This document shows positions 23,415 through 35,129 of a stretch of 64,000 nt of DNA, piece by piece. Where the stretch lies: positions 67,990,371-68,054,370 of the forward strand of contig CM048842.1 of the NCBI GenBank assembly GCA_026545765.1. Reading direction: 5' to 3'. The DNA comes from Plantago major. Its lineage: Eukaryota; Streptophyta; Magnoliopsida; Lamiales; Plantaginaceae. The notes beneath the pieces were generated by a model. That model had not been told where the DNA came from. It made no database searches and saw only the letters and a list, made by a program, of their open reading frames with translations. Position 1 is the first letter of the stretch, and each line of letters starts with the position of its first letter. The translations under genes were made by a program, and so were the position numbers.

Positions 23415-24292
23415 TTTATACATCTTAATATCCTACATCGCTTGATAATATATGGGTATGTTTTATAAGATAGGACAATTTATAACAAATCTTATAGAAA
23501 CTTATCCAGAATATTTTCAGGCGATGTGGGATAATTTTAAGAATTAAACAACTTCTATCGTTTTCGAAAATGAAACTCGATTGGGTTTTATTTTCTACTT
23601 TTTCCGTCTTATTCAGTTATTTTGGTGTCATCTGTGTTAGAACTTAGACATGTTTCTTTGTTGGTACTTTATTAATTGTAAGCTCAGTTACTCGTGAAGA
23701 AGTAACCAAGTTTGGGTGTCTTTTTCATACGGTATGATTTAAAATTCAACCGTTTTCGAATCTAATGATAATCTTGCATCAACTGACGGTGTATTATATT
23801 TTATTTTAATTGTTTTTCTAACTAGCTAGCTATTGGATATACACGAAAAATTGGAGAATAAATAAAGGACGGAAAGGTAATGTAATGAAGTCATCAAATG
23901 ATAATAATTTTCAGAACGCAAAGTCTTATAGGATTTTTAAATAATTTATTTAAATACGGGTTATATTATCAATAAAATCATCCATGTTATTAAGCAAAAC
24001 GTCTATGTTGCTAACAAATTAAGTCTTATTGTAATATGAAAAAACACATATGTTGAGAACATAGGTGTTTTCATTAATAACATCGATGATTTTCTTGACA
24101 ATATAGGTCCATCTCTAGATAAATTATCTAGAAACCGTCTCTCAGGAGACTTACAAGTATAATATTACTTCTTCCGTCCCGAATTCAACTTCTTGTATTC
24201 CATTTTAAAATGTCTTAATTTGAAATTCACATCCCTTAAATAAAAAATCTCACTCTTATTTTATTCACTCCCTCTCATATTTCATTAAGTTA
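23415..24292. other. Intergenic DNA with dispersed-repeat and Stowaway remnants
   Basis: 24000-24170 resembles 41740-41910 (shared GATGATTTTCTTGA and GGAGACTTAC phrases), a dispersed repeat of unknown class. From 24172, CTTCTTCCGTCCCGAATTC looks like a Stowaway-type end cut short by the Helitron terminus at 24293. Confidence 0.4.
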
Positions 24293-26090
24293 CTAGTACT
24301 AACCCGTGGCGATGCCACGGTATAATTTACTTTTAACAATAAATAGAAAGGAGATGATAAAATAAATTAATCGGGAAAATAAGGTAGTCAAATTTGTGTG
24401 AACAACGTTGATCGTGGTATCGGTCGGTAGTCCTTCTTCATCCAATATTATATCATCCAAAAAAACTCAATTTGTCTCCTCTAATTAAATTTGAAGCCCT
24501 AAATCAACCCCAACAGAATCAATTCATCATTAAAAAATCTCAATATGTCATCTCCAATAAATTCAAAACCCTAATCGAACTCCAACAAAATCAATTCATC
24601 ATTAAAGAAAAAAAAACAACGATAACCAATATTTCTTCTCCATCATCTTTAATCAAATTGGAATAGATAAATGTTACGGTTGTTTTTCCAACCCACCGGT
24701 TCCCAACAACCCCGCGGTGGTATGCGTCACCCCACCAAAAATTGTTGTTCTACAAACATAATTTCATATAGTACGGTTATTTTTTTCAACAACCCCCCTC
24801 CCCGGGCCCGTTATGGATGAAGAAAGTAGAGAGAAGATTGAAGAGAGTTTCTCCGCCTAGAGAGTATCTGTCATACCCACCCCCCCTCCCAGGTCGTTAT
24901 GGAGATCAAGAAAGTAGAGAGAAGGTCGAAGAGAGTTTCCCATGTAGAGAGTATCATATCCCCCAGGTCCGTTATGGATCAATAAAGTAGAGAGAAGATC
25001 GAAGAGAGTTTCCCCGCCTAGAGAGTATATGCAGAACCCCAAAAAAAAATGTTGCGGTCGGGTCTTGTAGCAAAAGTAAGTATGGAACGGGTTCGAGTAT
25101 ATGCCAGACCGGACCTGAACATCATTTTCGAACGGAATTGAATTCGGGTTGGATAAAACCAGTCCTTCCAGCCAGAGATCGTAGAGAAGAGAACCCTTAT
25201 ACCTCATCCTACCGATTGAATTTTATACATAAAGAAAAGAAAATTGAAAGTCTTCATATGTAAAATGTAGTTGATAGACATGTAAAGATCAACACACCCC
25301 AATTAGCTCACTTGTATCTCTTCTATCATCTGGAACTGAAAGATCACGTCTAGTACACGATTTATAGAACATTCTTAGAAGATTAGTTAAATGGACTATA
25401 TCAAGCATAGAGCCAAAGGTCCTCCTAACTGGATCCATGCCCATTAAGAAAATTCATATTCAACAGTAAACCATACAAACTGAAGGTATAAAATATAATT
25501 AAGCTTCATTGAACAATGAGCATAAAACCGGAATATAAGTTAAACCTTAGAGATCTCTATAAATATTTAAATTATAATCAAAGCTCGTATACATCATCAA
25601 CTTACTCACCTATATTTTATTTACTACTAAGTCGTCAATGATAACACTAACTCAGCTAATTTACGTGATGGTGGAGAACAAACACGTGCTCAAGGTTAGT
25701 CTTCCTTATCCAAGTCGTGCAGTGTAAATTTTGACTAGGCATTTTTCCGCATCAACCTCTGCCTATTAAGAATCACAAATAAAGGGTATTTCTCTCGTAT
25801 CCAAGTCAAATAATATTTTACAACCACTCCAACCCCATCTGATGGAGCCTATAGTCAAAAAATAGAAATTAACATCAAATTTATCTTGATCCATATAAAA
25901 TTAAAAAAAATAACAACTCAAGAAGAATATGCGTAGCTGACTTTATGAAAGGCCATTGATGTTGCCAGAGCCATAATTATGTGCCAGAGCACTTAAATTT
26001 AATTTCCTAATTATTGTTTAATTAAGTGTGTTAATCGTTGAATAAAAATTCTAAAAAATTAAAATGTAAGTTCTACAGCGTAATTAGAGA

Positions 26091-26715
26091 AAAGAATCTC
26101 AACCCCAAATTTTATCCCCATTTCATATTTCCCTCTAAGTCAACTACTAACTATGGTAAGATTCCCTCACCAACAAAAGATACAGACCATCAAGGATCTG
26201 GCAATTTTGTTTCCACCGGTTATCGGTAGGGACCTGAAGGGGAAGACCAAGAAAAGATAATTTATTCTAGTTCATCTGAGTTTCCGAAAAGGAAATTTGG
26301 TTAACCGTGACTTCGGCTTAAGGGTTGATTAATTGCAAAGAATCTCAACCCCAAATTCCCCATTTCATCTTTCCCTCTAAGGCTCTGTTCTTTTCAACTG
26401 AAATTCTTCGAATCGAATGGCCGAATTGTAGTATAAAATATAACTAAGGTAATCGAATCGAATGGAATGGGCCTGAATCGAATGAGTTTTCAGTTGAAGA
26501 GAACAGAGCCTAAGTCAACTACTAACTATGAGATTACCTCACCAACAAATGATATAGGCCATCAAGGATCTAGCAATTTTGTTTCCACCGGTTGTCGGTA
26601 GGGACCTGAAGGGGAAGACCAATAAAAGATAATTTATTGTGGTTCATCTGAGTTTCCGAAAAGGGGATTTGGTTTTGGTTACCGTGACTTCGGCTTAAGG
26701 GTTGATTAATTGCAG
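26091..26715. repeat. Tandem duplication of ~246 bp
   Basis: Copy 1 is 26091-26336 and copy 2 is 26337-26715. Both run from AAGAATCTCAACCCCAAAT to GGGTTGATTAATTGCA. Copy 2 is longer because a 130-bp MITE is inserted in it. The minus strand of copy 2 begins a short ORF (MAEIKPKISSNNPAINQP) of unknown origin, possibly part of a captured gene. Confidence 0.85.
26381..26510. mobile_element. Tourist-like MITE with empty site preserved next door
   Basis: A 130-bp element with inverted ends: GGCTCTGTTCTTTTCAACTG on the left, and GGCTCTGTTCTCTTCAACTG as the reverse of the right end. It is flanked by TAA at 26378-26380 and 26511-26513. The first copy of the host tandem duplication reads CCCTCTAAGTCAACT without the element, which fixes boundaries and target duplication exactly. 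Confidence 0.92.
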
Positions 26716-27439
26716 GGTTGTTAGAAGATATTTTAGGTTTTATTTCTGCCATGAAGCTTCATCCATTCCTGGTAGAGGATCTAGATTCTAGAGCTACCAT
26801 ATATAATATTAACAAACGAAAAGAGGAGCGCAGGAATACAGTCGGATGATTCTCTGTTCAATGAAAATCTTTATCAGAACAGAGTGTAGTCGTGTAGAGA
26901 TTGATTCGATTCGGTAAATTCAAGGTGGATTTCTTCTCTTACTGTATACATTTACAACCACAACCATGTTCTATCACGGGAGAGCAGAAATACGATTGTT
27001 AGTCATTGATTTGGAAGAAAATGTGAGTGTTGATGAGTTTGATAAAATTTGAGGATCTTTCCTCTCATCACGTTTCTGAAGATACACTTGCCTTTTCCAA
27101 ATGTTTTATTCAATAATTAACAAAATTACTAAAATAATAATTGATAAATTAAATCAAGTGCTTTGGCAGCATAAATGTATACTGCTCTGGCAGTATCAGT
27201 GGCCTTTATGAAAACATGCGAGTCATAAGGTCGAAAAGTTTTAGATGAATTCGTCTTGACACGATAAATTTTTCGGGGTTTTTTATATACATTTATATGA
27301 GATTTAATAAAACTATATAATGCAACCAATATATAAAAAAAAATTAGTGAAAGATATACTGGTTGAAAATGCAACTAATTCCATAAAATTTTACGTTTAA
27401 TAATAAATAGAAATGGAAAGATAAAATAAATTAATCGAA

Positions 27440-27690
27440 ATGCAAATCTACCAAACCAACATCATCATAAGAACACCCAACTGATAATCTATGTGCTAAA
27501 ATGTTAGCTTCACGTTTAACCTGGCAAAACTTCAGAGAACAAAATTCTCCATCAAATACCTGAATTTATTTGAAAAGTGAAATAGATCGCAAAGCTAAAA
27601 TTTATCAATTTAAGAGATTTAATCACCAAAGAACAATCCCCTTTCAATTACTATATGTTGCCACTCAAAATCTCGAATAAATATATTTTT
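27440..27690 (-). pseudogene. RNase H-like (RVT_3 type) domain relic in H1
   Basis: One minus-strand frame reads VFDGEFCSLKFCQVKREANI followed by LAHRLSVGCS. The pattern V.REAN.LAHRLS is the usual end of plant RNase H-like domains found in non-LTR elements and related host proteins. The sister copy in H2 preserves more of the upstream part. Frames are broken, so this is a captured or decayed fragment, not a gene. Confidence 0.45.
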
Positions 27691-29009
27691 AAAATTTTAT
27701 TATTTCATTTTATCTTATTTAATAAATTTATATTTTATTTTAGTGAATAAAATAATTTATCTAATTAATAATAATAATAATCTAGATTGGTGTCTATGGA
27801 TTCGTCTTGTCATGGTGAATTTAAATATATGTTCAAAATATTTTCCGGAGTTTTGTAGATAAATATATATTAGATTTAATAAAAATTATATATGCAGTAA
27901 ACATATTTAAGAATAAACAATGAAAGATATACTGGTTGAAAATGCAATTAATTTCACAAAATTTCACGTAGGATTGAATTAATTTAATAAATACTCTATT
28001 TTTAAATTTTCATTATTTGATTGTATCTTATTTAATAAATTTATATTTTATTTAATGTATAAAATGATTATATAATTAATAATAGTATTCAAGATTGGTG
28101 TCTATGGATTCGTCTTGCCACGACAAATTCAAATATATGTTAAAAAAATTTCAGACTTTTGTATATAAAGTTATATGAGATTTAATAAAAACTATATATG
28201 TAATCAACATACCAAAAATAACAGTGAAATATATAATGGCTAAAATACAACTAATTCCACAAAATTCCACGGAGGACTGAACAAATCTGGTGAGGTTTAA
28301 ACCCTTGTGCTTTACTTAATATACTAGTACTAACCCGTGGCGATGCCACAATATAGTTTACTTTTAATAATAAATAGAAATGTGATGATTAAATAAATTA
28401 ATCGGGAAAATAAGATAGTCAAAATTCCTTGTAGACAACGTTGGTCGTGGTGTCGGTTGGTAGTCATTTTTCATCCAATATTATATCATTGAGTGTTTAT
28501 TTATGTTAACTATAGAAAATGTAAAAATAGGGTCCTACCGTACCTGACTTATTAATTAGTAACATGTACATGTTTTTTTACAAAAAAATCTATCCCTCAA
28601 GCGGAACCAAAATAAAATACAAAAGTATACAACAGAATCAATAGGGTTGTTCCCGACAATCTCGCGGTGATATGTGGTCACCCCACTACACACACACACA
28701 AATATTATACAAACGTAATTTCATATGTTACGGTTGTTTTTTCCAACCCACCGGTTCCCAACAACCCCGCGGTGGTATGCGTCACCCCATCAAAGACACA
28801 AAAATTATTATTCTACGAACATAATTTCACATGGTATGGTTCCCAACTCTGAAATTTGTTCGGATTACAAGAACTTGATCGAACTAGAAATTAAAATTGA
28901 ATTTGAAACTGGAATTGAAACTGAAACTGAAAGGAAACACTTAGAATACATTTTTCAAGCAGATGTTTTATCTCCGTTTTTCTTGATGATTTGTTTCTTC
29001 AACCTTGTG

Positions 29010-29617
29010 CCCTTTATATAGACCAACTTTGTGCAATCTTCTACTGTGCGGACTTGAAATCTTCCTCTTCACAGCCGGATATCCTTCCTATTGTGAAAAG
29101 CAACTTTGTCTTCTTTTGATCATGGATTTACTTTATCTATTCCACCATCTGTTGTCTGGCATCTTTTCCTCTTCTTTGTTTGAAAACCTTATGCAGTTTG
29201 TCGGTAAATCATCTTGTCATTTCCTTTTGTTTTTACCCCTTTGTATGGGAGAAAAAAATCCCATAACAATCATCCTCATTGTCTTGTTCGAAATTTACTG
29301 AGGAACTTGATATTTGTTTGTTAAACCTGTTTGTAAAATTGCCTTCATTTCATCCAATGAACTTGCCTGTGCTAACTTTGTTTGGATGGTATTCTTCATC
29401 ATTATGAATTCTTCAGTTTGTTGAACCTTTTCCGGAGAGACACTTGATATTTGTTTGTTAAACCTTGGATAAAGTTTGAACCATTCTGATATGCAATCTT
29501 TCTCAATTGGACTGGTATTCATTTTATTCCACCATTTGACTTCAGCTTCTTTTGTTAACCAGTATAAACTTGTATCTTCATCAAACCAAACTTTTTGTTG
29601 GATTCTTAAAATCCAGG

Positions 29618-29620
<3 letters not shown>
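29010..29620 (-). pseudogene. Possible endogenous pararetrovirus fragment
   Basis: A minus-strand ORF reaches from about 29620 to 29295. It includes WLTKEAEVKWWNKMNTSPIE and, further on, CISEWFKLYPRFNK, then ends. About 275 bases downstream, the minus strand has TCTATATAAAGGGCACAAGG (29000-29020), preceded by GAAGAGGAAGA-rich sequence. That is the layout of a terminal ORF followed by a 35S-like promoter in plant pararetroviruses. The family match is from impression only. The alternative is a retroelement or a captured host gene. The ORF is short and isolated. Confidence 0.25.

Positions 29621-29684
<64 letters not shown>
29617..29684. repeat. (TA)n microsatellite
   Basis: A pure TA run of about 65 bp within H2. 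Confidence 0.95.
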
Positions 29685-29686
<2 letters not shown>

Positions 29687-29997
29687 CATATATTTTGTTT
29701 GTCCAGAATGTTTGATGCTAAACTATTTAAAATGAGTACATTTTTGAACGCTTGATGCTACGTTAATTATTTATAATGTGTTTTAATGAGTTGTTTTTAA
29801 TTTTTAAAATTCCATTATTTCATTTTATCTTATTCAATAAATTTATATTTTATTTTAATGAATAAAATAATTTATGTAATTAATAATAGTATTCAAGATT
29901 GGTGTCTATAGATTCGTCTTGTCACGGCGAATTCAAATATATGTTAAAAATATTTTTTGGATTTTTGTAGATAAAGTTATATGAAATGATTTATTTA

Positions 29998-30030
<33 letters not shown>

Positions 30031-30466
30031 CTATTAAAAACACTATTCATGATCGTGGCCACGACCCATTGGACATGATTTTTCTAGATTTTATCGTCGT
30101 TTCAGTCGTGGCTCACGGATGGCACTATTTACGGCCATCACTGTGACCATTGGGAATGGTCTAAGGTTGTATAAGTTCCACTCTTGTAAGCTTGAATTAG
30201 CTTAGTATTGTCCTTAGAGTATATAATCCACTTCATCAACATCTATCTATTATATCGAAATGTTTTAATTTTGTTGAAGATGTACACTCAAACTTAATTA
30301 TTCTCATGATAACTATGACTTAAATAAGTATATTATTCAGTACTTTTCTACTTCTTTTATGCTTGGACCATCCTCCATAATTGAAGAAACACCAATTGAA
30401 ACGTAAAAAAATAAATCAGAAAAAAATACGACAAACTGATTTTTCTTTATTAATACAAAGAGATAA

Positions 30467-31235
30467 TCAATATCGGGCATGAAGATGGAGATAAATGATT
30501 AATGATTTGTATATAGGTAGGTTTAAATTTAATAGTGAAAGATATGGAACAAAATTTTCCATCAAATACCTGAATTTCTTTGAAAAGTGAAACAAAGGGG
30601 CAAAGGTAAAATTTGTCGATTTAAGAAATTTAATCACCAAAGAAAAATCCCTATCAATTACTACATGTTGCCACTCAAAATCTCGATCAAATTTAGTTCT
30701 TAATTTGGCTGGCAAACCTTCTGCATTTTCAGCAACCATAAGATATAAAATTTTGTCACCAAGCAATAACATTGCTTACATGATCTTAGCAACAACACTA
30801 CTATGTTCCCCTATTCAGACTCTGCTTAGCCATAGAATCAAAATTTCACGTAGGATGGATGGAATTTGAATGAATCTGGTAGGTTTAGCTCATCAACTTT
30901 ATATATTATATTATACTCCCTCCGTTCCGGTTTCAATTACCCGTGGGGCCGGACACGAGTTTTAAGAAAAAGTGGATAAAGTAATAAAGATGGTAGGAAA
31001 TAGATTGAATAAAGTAGGAGAAATAGTAAATAGAGTATGAAAGATAGTAAATAAAGTAGGAGAGAGATTTTCCATTAAAGGAATGGGTAATTGAATTTGG
31101 GACGGATCAAAACAAAATACGGGTAAATGAAACTGGGATGGATTGAGTATTATATAAGAACACCCAACTGATAATCTAAGCGCTAAAACATTAGCCTCAG
31201 TTCCTCACGTTTAACCTGACAAAATTTTATGCAAC
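30467..31235 (-). pseudogene. RNase H-like domain relic in H2
   Basis: The minus strand encodes AENAEGLPAKLRTKFDRDFE then WQHVVIDRDFSLVIKFLKS, in the layout of the central part of an RVT_3-type RNase H domain (AEALA...; V.IDRD...VI..L). The matching C-terminal piece (EANVLALRLSVG) lies separately at about 31150-31200. A Stowaway MITE sits between them. The same block is present in H1 at 27440-27690, so the fragment travels with the Helitron family. No intact active site can be built. Confidence 0.4.
30916..31147. mobile_element. Stowaway MITE
   Basis: A 232-bp element flanked by TA (30914-30915 and 31148-31149). The left end is CTCCCTCCGTTCCGGTTTCA, and the right end reversed is CTCAATCCATCCCAGTTTCA. 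These are typical Stowaway (Tc1/mariner) ends of eudicots. No ORF. Confidence 0.88.
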
Positions 31236-32060
31236 AAAATTCTCTCCCCCTATTCGGAATCTGCTCAACCGTAGAATCAAAATGTATGATTGAAAATATA
31301 AATATCTATTATATATTAATTGAAAATATAAATATCTATTAATATAAACATAAATATTTTTCGGAGTTTTGTAAATAAATTTATATGAGACTTAATAAAA
31401 ACTATATATGCAGCCAACATACAAAAAATAAACAGTGAAATATATACTAGTTGAAAATGCAATTAATTCCACAAAATTGCACGTAGGATTGAATTAATTT
31501 AATAAATGCTCTATTTTTTAAATTTAATTATTTCATTTTATCTTATTTAATAAATTTATATTTTATTTTAATAAATAATATAGTTTATTTAATGGATAAT
31601 AGTATTTAAAATTTGCGTATATGGATTCGTCTTGTCACGGAGAATTCAAATATATGTTCAATATATTTTTAAGATTTTTGTAGATAAAGTTATATGAGAT
31701 TTAATAAAAATTATATATGCAGCCAACATACCAAAAATAAACTGTGAAATATGTATATACCGGTTGAAAATGCAACTAATTCCACGTAGTTTGAATTAAT
31801 TTAATGATCTATTTTTAAAATTTCAGTATTTCATTTATCTTATTTAATAAATTTATATTTTATTTTAATAGATAAAATAATTTATTTAATTAATAATTAT
31901 ATTCAAGATGGTGTCTATGAATTCGTCTTGTCATGAAGAATTCAAATATATGTTCCATATATTTTTCGAATTTCTTTAGATAAAGTTATATGAGATATAA
32001 TAAAAATTATATATGCAGTCAACATACTAAAAATAACATTGAAATATATATTTACTAAAA

Positions 32061-32454
32061 CTAGTAAATGTGACACGCGGTACCCGCATGCATATGCATC
32101 TCATGTGTACATAAATTAAAAGAACCTACTTCGTATATCATATTGATTGTTAAAATATACGTACAATATTTTATCTTTTGCCATGAAGTATTATTTTTCT
32201 TTTTCCATGCTTCTGCCGTTCTAGTATGTAGTAAATTTGGAAAATCATAGATGCAGGGAAATAGATAAATTAGAAAAATGATCCATGAGAAATGAGAGGG
32301 GGGTTTATTTTTTCTTATCGCCAAAGGATAAAGAATAAGATGGAAACTGCATCTTTAGTAAACTGCATATTAAGGGTTTAATTGTGAACTGAAAAATTGG
32401 TATCACAACTGCCACTTCTGAGACAAAAACTCATATCTTTTTAGAGTAGTATAG
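32061..32454 (-). mobile_element. Small non-autonomous Helitron inserted in H2
   Basis: The minus-strand 3' end is GCGGGTACCGC (a hairpin) then GTGTCACATTTACTAG. The 5' end reads CTATACTACTCTAAAAAG, the usual plant Helitron start minus its first T. Sibling copies of the surrounding repeat read CTAAAA directly joined to TGCAACTAATTCC-type sequence. The 394 bp therefore sit exactly between A and T. The ORF through it has no meaning. Confidence 0.75.
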
Positions 32455-32532
32455 TGTAACTAATTTCACAAAATTCCACGTAGGATTGAATGAATTTGGT
32501 GAGGTTTACACCATTGTGCTTTACATAATATA

Positions 32533-33106
32533 TGGATGGATGGATTCACTATAATATTTCCTACTTTATAATCATTTTTCCAACTTTATTCACCCTTTTT
32601 TTAAAATTTATGTCTGGGCCCGCGAGAAGTTGAAACTCAAACGAAGTGAGTATTATCTAACCAAAATCATTGAGGGTCCAATGTGTTATTTTAAAACTTT
32701 GCAAATTACATGCAAAAGACAAATCAAGAAGCGAAGTTACACCATCTGCGAGAAATCAAGATTATGACTTGCATATAAATTTCCTTTAAAAAAAAAAGAA
32801 TTTTTTTTCATATTATTCAAATTTGGACGATGCGTCAAACAAAGATACTAGTAGAAATCAAAGAACTCAAAATCATGAACCAAATCCTAATTTTAGGGCA
32901 CAATCCATACTTAAAATTGAGAGAGCGTCGTCACCTAATCACCAATTGAGATGCAATAACTGAACCTCAATTTGCAGTCAACGATCAATATGAAAGTATA
33001 TATGTTCTAAAGACGATCGAATTGAGGACAGATATACATATTCAATTCAGTATTTATTTATGATTATTGTTCATCTATAAATAGGCATTACAGTGTGTAA
33101 ATATTA
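32533..33106. other. Intergenic DNA with a Stowaway end
   Basis: GAAGTTGAAACTCAAACGAAG followed by TGAGTA near 32627-32652 is a decayed Stowaway-type right end. The rest has no supported feature apart from a TATAAATA sequence near 33077. Confidence 0.35.
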
Positions 33107-35129
33107 TTATTATCTATTTGTCTGTAATTGTTTACATATGTGTTCCCATGAGCTTTGTGTTATCACTAAGAATGTGAGAGCTTGAGTGACATAACATGGC
33201 TCTAAAATAGCCCTAATCAATTATCATCGATAATGGGATATCGATGATGCATTGGAGATTGGCATGTGGTCTGCATCATATCCTTTGAGGGTGTAGAAGT
33301 TCTCACGACTACGAATTACTTGGTAATCCGTGATGGACACATGGACACTTTAGAGAGTGTTGGTATACCCAGCCGAGAAACTGTTTGATGTGCTATATTT
33401 ACGTGTCTACGGAATGAACGGTTTGTAGGGTGGTGTAATAGTCCTTTGACTTGAGGTCAATACGCACTACATGTGTGGAGTGGTGTGCTTTGAAACATGA
33501 CCAATGCTTGCACTCCTTGTAGGGGTAGATACGGCATGTGTTGGGCATATCACGAAACACATGTTGATAGTAGTTGAACCAAGATAGGATTCATTAGACT
33601 TGGAGAGAACACTTAACTTCTCATTACTAGTTTGATCAAAGTCGTTGGCCAACGCAAGATATATTTGGTGTTCAGATATTATGGATCAATTAGTAGAATA
33701 AGATAAAGTGATTAAGTTATTGGAACAGACACTAAATCAAGTTCTAAACTTAATCGAGTGTTCGCGAATGAAAGGATCGTATCATCATGAGCTCTACATT
33801 ACAGGTGGTTTGCAATCCTCGCAAACGTTCCTTATGTATTAAGATTGTTTGATAAATTGTCTAGGAGTTTCACCAAACCTTAATTCGATTAGTGATTACT
33901 ATACATAAGGCCCTATGGGTCACACAACAAGGTGATTATTCTACCAAATGAGTATTAGAGTGAATTAAATATTAATTGGATTAATAAGTATTTAATTTAC
34001 TATATTGAGAATTAATCTATGTGATAGAAATAATTAATTAAGTTAAATTAGATTTATCGGACTTAATTAATTGTTATACTTTTGGAAAGTAAATGAGTTA
34101 AATTGGATTTAATTAATATTTAAAGAAAGATTAATTATATTAAATTGAATTTGATTAATTAAAGCAAGAAAGTTTATTAGGACCAAATTTGAATATAGTC
34201 CAAATATAAAAGCCCAAAAGAGATAAAGAAAAATAAGTTGGGTTTGGTGGGTTTTGAACCCATAACTAGCGTTGTTATGCGAGTCGAGCCTTACCGAGGG
34301 CTCGGCTCGGCTCGGTAAGGCTCGGTTCGATAAGCTATTTCGAGCCGAGCCGAGCCTGACTTCATACTCGTTTCGTTATCGAGCCGAGCTCGGTTAGGTT
34401 CGATAAAGCTCGTTAAGAGTAATTATTTTAATAAATTTATATTTTTTATACATATTTTTAATATTTTTATAGATAAGGCTCGTTAAAGCTCGATAAGGCT
34501 CGTAATTTTTCGAGTTCGAGCCGAGCTCGAGCTCGTTACATGTTACCCGAGCTCGAGCCCTTTTTTTTTACTCGTTTTGTTAACGAGCCGAGCTCGAGCT
34601 CGAGTCGAGTATCACAATACTCGGCTCGGCTCGTTTAACAGCACTACCCATATGACTTGATGCTTGATGGATTCAAGCCAAACCAACTAGGCTAGGAGTC
34701 CTATTAAACTTGGACACTACTCCGATTATATCAGTACATATATGATTGGCGTGATCATATAATAGAACATACGTTCCTATTCTCTTCTTGCTTGAATCAG
34801 CTTTCTTCATGATTCTATTCTCCATAACCCTACTCACTAAATAGTTAGTTTAGTTTTGAACAAGAACATCCTAGCGTTTTTCGGTAGAACGATTGCCCGT
34901 GGATACCAAGGTTGAGGAAAGTCAATCATGACGTACTGGATTTAACATCTCATACATGACGAACATATTCGAAGTACTTGACGAACAGATTCAACGAAGA
35001 GCTTTAAGGTTTTAAAGATGGTGTCTGGAAAGCTAGTGCGACAAGTAAGTATTGATTTGCTTGTTTTACGTTATATAGACATTAGATCGAGATCAATATG
35101 CGATAAATTTTTTGAATTCCGCTGCGTTA
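33107..35129 (+). mobile_element. Copia-like retroelement remnant, probably LTR
   Basis: Long non-coding sequence with AATTAATTAAGT-rich stretches, GGCCCAAAAG-like blocks and a GAATTCCGCTGCG tail that resembles Copia LTR ends in plants. No primer-binding site, ORF or partner LTR was found, so limits and superfamily are tentative. It is interrupted by a hAT-type MITE at 34268 and ends where a PIF/Harbinger element begins. Confidence 0.35.
34268..34645. mobile_element. hAT-type MITE rich in GAGCCGAGCTCG
   Basis: Inverted ends AGCGTTGTTATGCGAG and, reversed, AGTGCTGTTAAACGAG enclose a GC-rich body of repeated CTCGGCTCGG and GAGCCGAGCTCGAG. Near-identical 8-mers ACCCATAA (34258-34265) and ACCCATAT (34646-34653) flank it, fitting a hAT 8-bp duplication with one change and two extra bases on the left. 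Confidence 0.65.

Larger units (their letters stand above)
24293..28323 (-). mobile_element. Helitron-like element H1 (non-autonomous)
   Basis: On the minus strand the 3' end is CCGTGGCATCGCCACGG (a perfect hairpin), then GTTAGTACTAG, ending at 24293. The base to its left is A, matching A|T insertion. A subterminal hairpin 10-12 bases before CTAG is the Helitron 3' signature. The plus-strand right border directly abuts the CTAG end of H2 at 28324. Inside are two ~290-bp direct repeats (about 27670-28270), an RNase H-like relic, a tandem duplication carrying a MITE, and GC-rich repeats (CCGCGGTGG) also found in H2-H4. No Rep/helicase gene is present. The 5' TC end is not distinct. Confidence 0.6.
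28324..32532 (-). mobile_element. Helitron-like element H2, head to tail with H1
   Basis: A|CTAG followed by GTACTAACCCGTGGCGATG repeats the H1 3' end on the minus strand. The body shares with H1 and H3 the CCGCGGTGG blocks, the GTTTGTCCAGAATGTTTGATG block (29698 here, 62622 in H3), several ~290-bp direct repeats (29810, 31500, 31796 and part of 31340) and the TTGTGCTTTACATAATAT border. Insertions inside it are a possible pararetroviral fragment, a Stowaway, and a small Helitron at 32061. No Helitron transposase is present. Confidence 0.55.

Noticed and set aside
32061..32324. 87-residue minus-strand ORF
   Set aside because: Lies wholly within the small non-autonomous Helitron and has no motif.
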